Of a DNA stretch of 64,000 nt, positions 55,343 to 64,000 are shown one piece after another; position 1 is the first letter of the stretch; every line of letters starts with the position of its first letter. A program made the position numbers and the translations under genes. Origin of the DNA: Saccharomycopsis fibuligera x Saccharomycopsis cf. fibuligera (lineage: Eukaryota; Ascomycota; Saccharomycetes; Ascoideales; Saccharomycopsidaceae); assembly GCA_001936135.1 (NCBI GenBank), contig CP012814.1:930001-994000 (forward strand), read 5' to 3'. Below the pieces are notes generated by a model that was given only the letters and a program-made list of their open reading frames with translations, searched no databases and was not told where the DNA came from.

Positions 55343-56386
55343 TTAGATATGATTAAAAAGATCTCTTCTGCGATGATCTTTCAAAGGCATATCTCTTCTA
55401 ACAGTCTCCACAATATCCAAATCAATATCAGCCACGATGATATCTGGTTCACTATTATTCACATTAACATCACTAGCCTCAGCAACAATTGACCCCCATG
55501 GATCAATAATTGCAGTATGACCATAACTGACTCTTTTTTGCAATTTTTCCTCAGGAGCAACGGTAGATTTTACTCCAACAACATTGCCGTTTTCATCTTC
55601 AACATCCTCAATAGTAGTATCATGGGATCCTTTCTGCGCTGGCAAAATAACATAGCTTTGTGAATCAATGGCTCTGGCGCGACCTAATAAGTGCCAGTGT
55701 GCAGAACCTGTTTTCACAGTAAATGCACTTGGATAAGTTATAATTTGTGCACCTTCGTCTCTGTGCTTGATTGCAAGCTCAGGAAAACGAATATCATAAC
55801 AAATAGCAAGGCCTAGTTTACCAATTGGAGTTTCAAATGGCTTTGGAATAACATTACCTGGCTCAACAGAATTAGACTCTTTCAAGATTGGACCATTGGA
55901 GATGGCAATGTCAAATAAATGTATCTTTTGGTATTTTTCAATGATCTCACCTTTTTCGTTGATGTAAAGAAGCAAGTTTTGGACTCTTTTGAGCTTTTCT
56001 GAAGTGTCTTTTGTTTCTTTAATTGTGGTGCTAGGGGCTCTGCTGGCCTCTTCAATGGTTGCAGTTGTGCCACTAGCATCTGACTTCACATCATCTTCAT
56101 CTTTCCAAGCAGGCTCATGAATACCCACAACAACGTTCAAGAAAGTACCCTGGGAATGCAATTCTCTCAATTTCTTTTGAATCCCAGTGACAAATACAGA
56201 CTTCAGCAGTGGGCGACTGATTTTAATGGAATGAGCAGCATTCCTGGCAATATAATCTGAGGCCTCGGGAAGAAAGAGCACTTTGGCATTCAATTTGACT
56301 GCCTTGCTGATAAGCTTAAGTACTAAGCCGAGATTGGTACTTAGCGAAGAGGTGGCGGATAACTGCCCAGCAGCGACCAAAACCAT
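55343..56386 (-). CDS. NIT2: Nitrilase-family amidase Nit2 (deaminated glutathione amidase)
   Basis: A 347-residue carbon-nitrogen hydrolase. The catalytic triad is in place: Glu41 in LFLPEASDY, Lys154 in YQKIHLFD, Cys196 in AICYDIRFPE. Other matches to budding-yeast Nit2 (307 residues) include NGPILKESNSVEPG, SAFTVKTGSAHWHLLGRARAIDSQ, the IDPWGSIVAEA segment and the C-terminal MPLKDHRRRDLF. In that family the enzyme hydrolyses deaminated glutathione, a side product of transaminases, in cytosol and mitochondria (metabolite repair). The extra length comes from an insertion at about residues 95-133 (Ser/Thr/Glu-rich) and another near 250-262. There is no clear targeting peptide. It shares a 385-bp divergent promoter with UFO1. 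Confidence 0.9.
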   Translation of the reverse strand: MVLVAAGQLSATSSLSTNLGLVLKLISKAVKLNAKVLFLPEASDYIARNAAHSIKISRPLLKSVFVTGIQKKLRELHSQGTFLNVVVGIHEPAWKDEDDVKSDASGTTATIEEASRAPSTTIKETKDTSEKLKRVQNLLLYINEKGEIIEKYQKIHLFDIAISNGPILKESNSVEPGNVIPKPFETPIGKLGLAICYDIRFPELAIKHRDEGAQIITYPSAFTVKTGSAHWHLLGRARAIDSQSYVILPAQKGSHDTTIEDVEDENGNVVGVKSTVAPEEKLQKRVSYGHTAIIDPWGSIVAEASDVNVNNSEPDIIVADIDLDIVETVRRDMPLKDHRRRDLFNHI

Positions 56387-56771
56387 TATAACGATAAGAG
56401 AGTATATTTGATATTTGATCCTAATTGATCAAATTCTTTCTAAAAAAAACTCCTATAACCAACTGGAAGCCTCCTTTTTGACCTTCGTGGAATTGCGATG
56501 AGCTTCAAAGCGTAATCTAACTATGGCGGCGACTGCCATTGCAATAGTTCACGTGTTTTACCTTTGGTACCGGGATCCAGAGGCTGTCAAAACGCTCTTC
56601 GCTATTAAGCAAAAAAAAAAAAAAAAAAAAAAATTATATATTTCAAATCAATCAAAATAAATATTTTTCACTAATTGCCATTTGCGGGAGGCAAAAGGAG
56701 GATTGATATCAAAATTGCTGGATCTATCAGTCCACAATCTGTAATATCATACCTTCAAAAACAATCACAAA
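56387..56771. other. Divergent NIT2-UFO1 promoter
   Basis: A 385-bp shared promoter with one CACGTG site (56550-56555) and a 23-A run (56611-56633). No other element recognised. Confidence 0.6.
56550..56555. promoter_or_regulatory. CACGTG element in the NIT2-UFO1 promoter
   Basis: Palindromic bHLH-type site, 164-169 bp from the NIT2 start and 217-222 bp from the UFO1 start. Which gene it serves is unknown. Confidence 0.45.
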
Positions 56772-59700
56772 ATGGAGCGTTCCAGCATTTATCTCCTACC
56801 ACCTGAGCTTCTCATCCTGATCTTTGGCCATTTGGATACTTACACCCTTCAGACAGTGGCGTCATTAAATCCGTACTTCAACGACATCATTAATAATGAC
56901 CATATTTGGAAAGTGATATTCATTAAACGACTCGTTTCCGGGGAAAATGCCATTGATGTCAATATCTTACCGGGGAAAAGAAAACTTGCTAAGCATCACT
57001 TGAGCATTAACGATCAGAATGTCGTGGAGAAGAATAACCGCATTATCACTGCTTTCCCGTCAATGTCAAACTCCTACTACTGGAAGACAGAATTCTTAGT
57101 GAGGTTCACTTATTTGAAGAAAATTCTAAATATCAACAAAAACAAAAAGATAAACAACGCAAAGTTGCAGAAGAAAGACTTTACCAAGCTTAATCCATAT
57201 TTGTTGACTTCTGTTTACAAAGTGCATTCCAACTACTTGATTGATGATATTGTCACTGATTTTTACAATGACAAGTTGATCTTATTTAGTAAAAGAACGC
57301 ATAATTTAAACTTTTTGTCTTTGAAACAAGGTAAAAAGAACTATCAAGTTGACTCGCATATCAGTCATACTTTACTTCTTGAGCATTCCGCGACTCAGCA
57401 AAACATAATCACTGCGCAAAAGTTATGCAAGAATTTTATCATGCTCGGAAATACTAATGGTTTAATTTTTTTCAAACAATTCAACAATGATTTTGCATTT
57501 GCTAACTCATTGTCGGAAAAATTCTTTGGTAGACATACTATTATTGACCAAGAATCATTTCATTTGCAACCACAATTGGCACAAATGTTGATCACTAGGA
57601 AATTATTCATCAGTTCCATTGCGTTGCATCCAATGTTCGATGCCAATGTAAATCAATTCAGTAAAACCAGTTTGGATTTGATTTCAGGTGATTTGAATGG
57701 TCAAGTGTTTGGTTGGAATTATATCACCAAGCAGCCATTATTTCAACTCAATATCAATCAACATCTAAATATTCAGGAATTTAACAGTTTTGATCCAAAC
57801 TTGCAGTTCCCAGTACTAAAGATACAGTCGAATTTCAAGAGCACTATAGTGATAGAGTCCATTAACATGAATTTATTTGTTATTCAACTCAAGTCAGATC
57901 TTGATTATAGTAAAGCCAACTACACTGTCAAGCATGTATCCATCCCTGTGGACCACCCGGATGAAACTACAACTTTGCACGCAAAACTATTCAATAACTC
58001 CGAAGATCATCTTGCTACCGATATGTTCACACAATACTTGATTGATTTGGTGACATCAAAGCTTATATTGACTCGAACTTTCCTCGATGTTGATTATGCA
58101 AGTGAAAAAATTATTTTTTCTCAAAAAAATAAAATTGAGGTGCTAAGTTTTGACGGATATAAACTAACTACTGTCAACACCTTATTACCGTCGGAAATCG
58201 ACGAGCAAAAAAATCAACAACAATCATTATACCTGACGCAACAAGACCAAGACCCTAATCTTCGAATCGAACGTGTAATTCAGACTAAAATTATAAATAA
58301 TCACGATGCAGCCTCAAGAAAGCTCAACGGAAGTTTCCACGCAGGCAATAATTCCCCGCTCCACATTGCGTTATTTAGCAGTGGTAAAGTGGTTATTCAT
58401 AGCACCACCAGGCATAATTCCAATGACACTCATCAAAATAATAGCAGCAATAATCCACTTGTTTTCAAAGTGATACCAGCATTCATTCAGGAAATTTTTG
58501 ATACGTATCCGAATGCAGCTAACCAGATATATCCACTCAATCGATTTGATTGCAATAATTCGGTGTTGCTTCTTACATCATATAACGGGTGGATGGCAAT
58601 TGTGAACATTTTGAACGGTACCATTTTGAAAATTATTGAAAACAAAATTCCAAAGACTTTGGTAAACTCACCAATCTATAATCGTATCATCGAGCATCGT
58701 TACGAAATTGAAAATGCTGCCGGTGAGCCACAGGTAGTCTCTACGAGTGTATCGTTGAGCTTGGCCCCCACCACTGCAATAAAGTTAGCAGAGGTTGCTC
58801 CAATGCAGCATTCTAATCAAAATAAAGACAGCAACTCTGAACAGTTCAAAAATATTGATACAATTCTGGATAGTGATGATGATGCAGAACAGAGTGCAAG
58901 AGAAGATAAGAAAAATAATGAACAAAACAGCAATGCATATTTCTTGCCAGCAGTGTTATTGAATGGCGTGGTGGTGTTGAATAACATTGTCCAATATTTC
59001 CAAATTTCTTTTGAAAATTCATTGTTTTTGAAAAACACTGCTGGATTGACAGAAGAAGCTCTTTTAGCAAGCAAGCAATTAAAGAAAAAAAATTTGAAAC
59101 AGTTGGCTAATTTGGAATTAGCTCGTAACATTCAAGCTGAAATGACGGAGTTTGAGTATGATAATTATCAACACTCGTTGAAGGAGAAGATTCTTGATAA
59201 GTATAATGGGGCCACTGATTTGAATGATGATGAAGAGTTGATGCTTGCTCTTGCATTAAGTCAAAGTTTGAATGAATCTGCAACTAATTTGGCAGGAGAT
59301 GTTGTGGATGTAGAGAATGCAGGTGAACTGCATGAAGAGAATGGAGATGACGATGAAGAATTGAGGAAAGCACTTGAATTATCAAGAATCGATGCAGATA
59401 CTCATCAAGAAAGATTGCAAAGTTTGGAAGAAGGTATTTATCAAGAAGAAGAGCAATTACGGAAGGTGATTGAGTTATCTAAACAAACAGTACATCCTAC
59501 AGATGCTAATTTGAACAGTGACAGCAATGAAGAGGAAGATGATGAAGTAAGAATTAGAAAAGCTTTGCAAGTCAATAATGCTAGCTCTAGTAGTAACGTT
59601 GCCCATTCGTTTGAAAATATCGGCGATTTTGGTCATAAATCCTTTGAGGAGCAAAGTGACGAAGATGATGGTAGTGAAAAGGACAGAGGTAAAGGTAAAG

Positions 59701-60329
59701 AGCTGATTTCGCAAACAAATCAAAATCAGCAGAATCTTGATGAAGATCTACGTTTAGCTATAGAGTTGTCAAAGGCGGAAAACAATCGTGCTCCAGTTAA
59801 ATACACTGATCATTACAGTGCCAATGGTATCAATAATGAGGGAAGTGGCTCCTCTTCATCCACCTCTTGGTCAAAATCACATGATAACAACAGTTATAAC
59901 TTAAACGAGCAAAACGTTTCCTCCAACCAAACCCCACGATCTTCAATAAATTTGTCTTCACCAGCTGCCACTAGTGGATCCGGCATATTATCGACAACTG
60001 GAATATCGCAGAATCCTTGGACTCGCAAGTCAAATAAATCAGATTTCAATAAAAATTCAAAAAACAAAATTAAGCAAAAATATAGAAAATTACAGCTTTC
60101 TGAGTTTGGTAATGATGCTGGTAATGATGGTAATGATGACATGGACGAGGAGTTGAAACAGATTTTGGAATTGTCGAAATATGAGGCAAAGAATAGCAAA
60201 ACTAATAGCAACAGCAATTATAATAACAACAGTAGCAAAGAAAAGCAATCGCTGCTGGTTGGTCAAGGTGACGATGATATGGATGAGGAGTTACAACGGA
60301 TTTTGGAATTGTCAAAAGTTGAGCAGTAA
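56772..60329 (+). CDS. UFO1: F-box protein with C-terminal ubiquitin-interacting motifs, Ufo1-like
   Basis: 1185 residues. An F-box lies at about residues 8-50 (LLPPELLI, then IFGHLDTYTL, with HIWKVIFIKRL). A large beta-propeller-like region (about 150-780) contains WD-type segments such as LISGDLNGQVFGWNY. The C-terminus carries six clear UIMs near residues 819, 860, 893, 990, 1124 and 1168 (pattern EELRKALELS) and one degenerate copy near 923, separated by Asn/Ser-rich linkers. Yeast Ufo1 (about 668 residues, fewer UIMs) is an SCF adaptor that sends Ho endonuclease and other targets for ubiquitylation and binds the shuttle Ddi1 through its UIMs. This protein is nearly twice as long, with an expanded UIM array. 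Residue 16, in the F-box, is CTG; read as serine it matches the polar position of the F-box consensus. Targets here are unknown. Confidence 0.85.
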   Translation: MERSSIYLLPPELLILIFGHLDTYTLQTVASLNPYFNDIINNDHIWKVIFIKRLVSGENAIDVNILPGKRKLAKHHLSINDQNVVEKNNRIITAFPSMSNSYYWKTEFLVRFTYLKKILNINKNKKINNAKLQKKDFTKLNPYLLTSVYKVHSNYLIDDIVTDFYNDKLILFSKRTHNLNFLSLKQGKKNYQVDSHISHTLLLEHSATQQNIITAQKLCKNFIMLGNTNGLIFFKQFNNDFAFANSLSEKFFGRHTIIDQESFHLQPQLAQMLITRKLFISSIALHPMFDANVNQFSKTSLDLISGDLNGQVFGWNYITKQPLFQLNINQHLNIQEFNSFDPNLQFPVLKIQSNFKSTIVIESINMNLFVIQLKSDLDYSKANYTVKHVSIPVDHPDETTTLHAKLFNNSEDHLATDMFTQYLIDLVTSKLILTRTFLDVDYASEKIIFSQKNKIEVLSFDGYKLTTVNTLLPSEIDEQKNQQQSLYLTQQDQDPNLRIERVIQTKIINNHDAASRKLNGSFHAGNNSPLHIALFSSGKVVIHSTTRHNSNDTHQNNSSNNPLVFKVIPAFIQEIFDTYPNAANQIYPLNRFDCNNSVLLLTSYNGWMAIVNILNGTILKIIENKIPKTLVNSPIYNRIIEHRYEIENAAGEPQVVSTSVSLSLAPTTAIKLAEVAPMQHSNQNKDSNSEQFKNIDTILDSDDDAEQSAREDKKNNEQNSNAYFLPAVLLNGVVVLNNIVQYFQISFENSLFLKNTAGLTEEALLASKQLKKKNLKQLANLELARNIQAEMTEFEYDNYQHSLKEKILDKYNGATDLNDDEELMLALALSQSLNESATNLAGDVVDVENAGELHEENGDDDEELRKALELSRIDADTHQERLQSLEEGIYQEEEQLRKVIELSKQTVHPTDANLNSDSNEEEDDEVRIRKALQVNNASSSSNVAHSFENIGDFGHKSFEEQSDEDDGSEKDRGKGKELISQTNQNQQNLDEDLRLAIELSKAENNRAPVKYTDHYSANGINNEGSGSSSSTSWSKSHDNNSYNLNEQNVSSNQTPRSSINLSSPAATSGSGILSTTGISQNPWTRKSNKSDFNKNSKNKIKQKYRKLQLSEFGNDAGNDGNDDMDEELKQILELSKYEAKNSKTNSNSNYNNNSSKEKQSLLVGQGDDDMDEELQRILELSKVEQ

Positions 60330-60611
60330 TAAATGTGCGATTGCTGATTGCCGCTTGCCGATTATTGTGAAGAACGAAAAGCAAGCTTACGATTTTACTG
60401 TCTGATGGTCTGGTCGTCGCTGAATAATGTGATTTTTTTAATAATGGTGTATAATGTACAATAGTAATATTACTTAACATAAACTTATCTAGCATAATAA
60501 AGCAGTGACACTACTGAAAGTAAAATGTGAAAAATCACTGTCGTGCTCTAAGCAATCTAAAAATTTTATGCTTATGACATGCTCAAGCAGCACCATAATA
60601 TCATAAAAAAA
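60330..60611. other. Short spacer between convergent UFO1 and ATG10
   Basis: 282 bp holding both 3' ends; no gene and no repeat noted. Confidence 0.6.
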
Positions 60612-61520
60612 TTAGGCCAGCTTTTGAGCAGCCAAGTAATGTGACCTCAACCGTATGTTAAGAAACGGGCCGTATATGGAGAACCATGTTATCAAATAAG
60701 GCATTCTTTGTGAATAGCTTCTTTCGCTTTGTTGCGTGTTTTGGAATAGATAATTTTGAGGCAAGAGATAATTGGTATCGCATGGGTGTAAAAAGAACCA
60801 TGGTTCGCTTATGATGGCTGGATGGTAATCTATGCTTATTTTTGCAGGTGCTGCTATTGCTTCTATTGTAGTAGTGTATCTACCAACAGCATCCTTTTCA
60901 TCTTCAGTTGACTCAACAGCTAAGATTTCCTCGATATCGGGTATTTTTTTATCTTTGTTGTGGTATATTCTGCTGGTAAACTTGTGACTTCTGGGATCAA
61001 TTGATAATTCCAAAGAATTCAAAAAATTTATATCAATGCACCTCAGTTGGATGACTTCAGTAAGATCTAATATCGGTAATTGCTTACTTAATAATGGAAC
61101 CTGTTCTAATTTCAAGGATCCAATAGCAGTTTCATTTTTGCCACCTTCAAAGAAATTGCCGTCTAAGTCGATAATTTCCTGCTCACTAGTAAAATGCTCG
61201 TCGGAGGCATTCAGTAGCGCACACATGATAGTGTTATTCTCAAGTTTCCAAACTCTGAAATTTATAACTGGCTCCTGGTATGACGTATGATACGATATTG
61301 TGCTTTCCAAAAGTATTTGCTTTTGATCTTCATATGTTATCCTTGTTCTGATGTAGAGATATGACAGTGATGCTGTCAGTGATGATGGTCGAACCTCCAT
61401 TGCTTCTATTCTTCTCTTTATACCAACCTCATCATTCGAATCTTCTTGATCCAGTGAGGCACAAGCTAGTACCTTCTGTAGCAGTCCGAGCTGGCTTTCA
61501 AAATTTTTCTTAATTAGCAT
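60612..61520 (-). CDS. ATG10: Atg10-like E2 conjugating enzyme
   Basis: A 302-residue autophagy E2-like enzyme. The signature EPWFFLHPCDTN holds the catalytic cysteine (Cys247), and the flanking YLITWFSIYGPFLNIRL is the C-terminal family motif. The middle (QEPVINFRVWKLENN) matches the strand region of the E2 fold. Atg10 transfers Atg12 from Atg7 to Atg5, a step needed for phagophore growth. The budding-yeast protein is about 167 residues, so this one carries roughly 110 extra residues, mostly before the core and between about residues 95 and 235. The ATG at 61520 is the first, and the start FESQLG, CTG, LQKV resembles yeast HSQLQSL if the CTG at residue 13 is serine. It is divergent from CNS1 (441-bp spacer) and convergent with UFO1. 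Confidence 0.82.
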   Translation of the reverse strand: MLIKKNFESQLGLLQKVLACASLDQEDSNDEVGIKRRIEAMEVRPSSLTASLSYLYIRTRITYEDQKQILLESTISYHTSYQEPVINFRVWKLENNTIMCALLNASDEHFTSEQEIIDLDGNFFEGGKNETAIGSLKLEQVPLLSKQLPILDLTEVIQLRCIDINFLNSLELSIDPRSHKFTSRIYHNKDKKIPDIEEILAVESTEDEKDAVGRYTTTIEAIAAPAKISIDYHPAIISEPWFFLHPCDTNYLLPQNYLFQNTQQSERSYSQRMPYLITWFSIYGPFLNIRLRSHYLAAQKLA

Positions 61521-61961
61521 TCGCAGTGCTTTTCTTCTTTTGATGCCTTTCTCAATTTTCTCATTGCCTACGATTATTACTCGAGAGGCATTTTTAACAA
61601 AGCTATGTTGCGATTAATTTGTTTTTTGTTATTCAAAGCAAAACGATGATGAAAGATCCGCGCATTTGGAGCTTCTTCTTTTGGAAATTGCGATGAGCGG
61701 GAGAAAAAAAATAAAAAAATAAGAAAAATCAAATTTTTTTTCAGAAATCGCTCGAGATGCTAGCATGTTCCTACGCTTACAAAGCAGAGGTGCTGATATA
61801 GGACATTCCAACTTATAAGACTTGCATATTTTTGGCATCAAAAACTGCTCTCAGTTTTTTACTTTATTGAACATCAAAGCGTCCATAATACAATTGCATT
61901 AGAGTCTATAAATTATTTCAATACCTAGTCACCAATCTAGTAATTCTCAGAAACCACAACC
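61521..61961. other. Divergent ATG10-CNS1 promoter
   Basis: 441 bp, AT-rich, with no element I can name. The frame at 61629-61841 is not gene-like. Confidence 0.5.
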
Positions 61962-63089
61962 ATGCCTGCCCCAATGCCCCCAACTGGCGTAAAACACATT
62001 GCCAAAAGTGCTAGAGGTAAAAATGACCCAGAGCTTCCACCGCAACTTCGAGAAATGGAAAATAAGAGTGTTGATGAAGTTGTCGCTGAGCTTAACAAAT
62101 GTCCATTTTTCATGACTGAATACGATGATCAAGATGGCGAAAACGAGACTCTTGAAGCATTGAAATCAATGGCTTATGAAGGTGAACCGCATGAGGTTGC
62201 TACCAACTTCAAAAACCAGGGGAATGAATGCTACAAATTCAAAGATTATAGAGGTGCTATACAGTTTTATACTAAGGCTCTCAATGTGAAGTGTGGGGTT
62301 AAAGAAATTGATACTGCATTGTACTTGAATCGCGCACAATGTAACTTAGCATTGAAAAACTACCGCAGATGTATCAATGATTCACAAAATGCATTGAAAA
62401 ATAATCCGAAATCAGTGAAAGCCTACTTTAGAATCAGTAAGGCAAATAACTTGATCGGCAAACTTGAGGATGCCCTTCAAGCGGCAGATTTTGGGTTGAG
62501 TTTTGCTCCTGGTGATAAAGATTTGGAAAGTTTGAAACAACAGGTACTGGAAAAACTTGAAGCCAAAAAAGCCAAAGAAGCCAAGATTGCTCAGTTACAA
62601 AAGACATTTGATGATGCAGTGGCTATGCGTGGGTTGACTGCAGTGTATACTCAAGAGGGTCATGACAAGTATAAAAAGTTTAAGCTAGAAGATGTGAATG
62701 ATGCTGAATCGCAGTTCATATTCGGAACCACAGTTGAATTTCCAACAGTAGAATTTTTCTCCTTTATGGAACAAGTAGGGGAATTATCTAGTATAAATGA
62801 TATTGTTAGTATTGTGTATGCTTCAGGTGAGCCAAAAGTCACAGAGACAAAAAATCTTGCATATAATAATATCAACGTTTACATTGAAACACTCAGTGGT
62901 GGTTTAATTAAAGCAGGTAAGAAGAAGACGATAAATGAACTCATCAGCTTGCAAGCACCAAAAATACCGGTTATTGATAACATTGTCAAGCTCTATGTCT
63001 TACCAAAAGAAAAATCACAAGATTTTATCAACAGCTGGGACAAAAGCAAAAGATTGGCCATTAGAGTGTCCGAATTCGAACTAGACTAA
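61962..63089 (+). CDS. CNS1: Hsp90/Hsp70 co-chaperone Cns1 (TPR protein)
   Basis: 375 residues. The N-terminal DPELPPQLREM and ELNKCPFFMTE segments and the ALKSMAYEGEPHEVATNFKNQ join match budding-yeast Cns1 (about 385 residues). Three TPR repeats follow at about residues 80-190 (GNECYKFKDYRGAIQFYTKAL; ALYLNRAQCNLALKNYRRC; VKAYFRISKANNLIGKLEDAL), with clamp residues expected to bind the C-terminal EEVD of Hsp90 and Hsp70. A lysine-rich helix (KLEAKKAKEAKIAQL) leads to the C-terminal wheel-like domain ending in NIVKLYVLPKEKSQDF. Cns1 is essential in yeast and supports eEF2 folding. Single exon; cytosolic. Confidence 0.92.
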   Translation: MPAPMPPTGVKHIAKSARGKNDPELPPQLREMENKSVDEVVAELNKCPFFMTEYDDQDGENETLEALKSMAYEGEPHEVATNFKNQGNECYKFKDYRGAIQFYTKALNVKCGVKEIDTALYLNRAQCNLALKNYRRCINDSQNALKNNPKSVKAYFRISKANNLIGKLEDALQAADFGLSFAPGDKDLESLKQQVLEKLEAKKAKEAKIAQLQKTFDDAVAMRGLTAVYTQEGHDKYKKFKLEDVNDAESQFIFGTTVEFPTVEFFSFMEQVGELSSINDIVSIVYASGEPKVTETKNLAYNNINVYIETLSGGLIKAGKKKTINELISLQAPKIPVIDNIVKLYVLPKEKSQDFINSWDKSKRLAIRVSEFELD

Positions 63090-63406
63090 ACCGATTACTT
63101 TATTTTGTTATGTTTATCTTACTGCTGTGTTATAGAGGTTTTTATTCAATAAATTCTGTTTTTCACATCGTTTTAAGCATGTTTTTTTTTGTTTTTCTTT
63201 TCTTTTTTTGTTGCATTCTATACAGTAGAAATTTGGCTATGCGTTTGTATCATGTCGAATCCCTTTTAAATTCAGCCAGCAGTTTCAAAGAACTATACAT
63301 GACTTGTACGCAGAATGCGAGTTTGTTGACAAACACAGCGAAAACTAAACTCTAGTTCCCCAGAAAAAAAAACAATGATGAAAGTAAAGAAAACAAAAAA
63401 AGAAAT
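63090..63406. other. 3' region of CNS1 up to the tRNA gene
   Basis: T-rich 3' DNA of CNS1; a short open frame at 63110-63355 is a by-product of T runs. Includes the tRNA terminator (listed). Confidence 0.5.
63395..63401 (-). terminator. RNA polymerase III terminator of tRNA-Ala
   Basis: Seven T residues on the minus strand starting six bases after the tRNA 3' end, a typical Pol III stop. Confidence 0.8.
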
Positions 63407-63479
63407 TGGACGAGACAGGAATCGAACCAGTGACCTTCTGCTTGCAAGGCAGACGCGCTACCAACTACGCCACACGCCC
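63407..63479 (-). tRNA. tRNA-Ala (anticodon TGC)
   Basis: 73 nt without CCA. The acceptor arm has GGGCGTG at the 5' end and CTCGTCC plus discriminator A at the 3' end, including the G3-U70 pair that identifies alanine tRNA. The D-arm GGCGTAGTTGGTAGCGCG, the anticodon loop CTTGCAA with anticodon TGC, and the T-loop TTCGATT are all standard. The T stem has one T-T mismatch and the acceptor stem one T-T pair; the acceptor mismatch is also seen in yeast tRNA-Ala. No intron. An internal B box GGTTCGATTCC is present. Confidence 0.97.
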
Positions 63480-64000
63480 ATTTCATATTTTTAGTCTAAG
63501 GATAGGACAGATTCTGCCTTTGTTCCACTATTGTACCGTTCTCAAAGCGTTTTTGGCAGTCTTATTTGTGTGAAAATTACTTACTACATCACCACAGTAA
63601 TGAGTTATATAATACAACAGTGTTATCTTAGTGAGTGGGTTATGGTATTAAAGTGAGACCTTTTCTTTTTTATCTATAGACAACAAAACAATGACCCTCA
63701 AAAAAAAAAAAAGGATATTAGCCATCCCAGACTAAAATCTCTCCTATATCTATTTCAAATCCAAAAGATCCATTAACGTCTAACTAATAATAACGGGGTT
63801 TTCACTTATATAAGTTTCCCCAATATAATAGCAACTGAACTATACTGTATATACTAAATAGAAAAGACTATAAGATTGTATTTTCTATTGTTTATATAGA
63901 AATAACAAATCAATTTTGTTGGCGAAAAACAAAAAACAAAAACAAAAAAAGCCAAAGTTTTACATTATAGAACAGAAAGTAAGCGATTGGGCTTAGATAA
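63480..64000. other. Right edge of the window, non-coding
   Basis: AT-rich upstream DNA of the tRNA gene; contains a 12-A run and no recognisable gene or element before the window ends. Confidence 0.5.

Overview
The window is nuclear DNA of an ascomycete yeast, almost certainly Saccharomycopsis (best match S. fibuligera). The strongest clue is an intact 494-residue secreted alpha-amylase at 32442-33926 that matches, as far as I can recall it, the S. fibuligera ALP1 protein. Other support is the AT-rich, intron-poor layout, Saccharomycotina-type orthologues (DPB11, TMA17, MTC1, UFO1, ATG10, CNS1, NIT2) and a Con7-type regulator found in filamentous or dimorphic fungi. Saccharomycopsis belongs to the CUG-Ser2 group, so CTG codons should be read as serine. 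Two CTG codons here (UFO1 residue 16, ATG10 residue 13) sit where a polar residue is expected.

Layout. 1-10848: a single gene, a Con7-like zinc-finger regulator (4259-5611), inside about 9.5 kb of apparently non-coding DNA. 10849-28022: two adjacent, same-strand, full-length IRA-type RasGAP genes, an old tandem duplication; the first ends at a 22-copy AAAAT array. 29744-38271: three more minus-strand genes, DPB11 (replication initiation/checkpoint), ALP1 (starch hydrolysis) and a SIT1/ARN-type siderophore transporter. 38272-45530: mostly non-coding, with a 15-bp minisatellite, an AT-cored inverted repeat and a GC-rich motif cluster around the small gene TMA17. 45531-51428: a perilipin-like protein, MTC1 and the penta-EF-hand gene PEF1, which has a three-codon first exon and a 235-nt intron. 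54219-63089: a PhiA-like wall protein, NIT2, an enlarged UFO1, ATG10 and CNS1. A tRNA-Ala(TGC) gene lies at 63407-63479 on the minus strand.

The genes do not form one pathway. Recurring themes are nutrient and cAMP control (two RasGAPs, Con7-like regulator), protein turnover and stress (TMA17, UFO1, ATG10, CNS1) and extracellular functions (ALP1, PhiA-like protein, siderophore uptake). I saw no retroelement, DNA transposon, CRISPR array or rRNA. Long A or T homopolymers are very frequent between genes. Protein starts are given at ATG codons; where an open frame runs upstream through TTG I used the first ATG.
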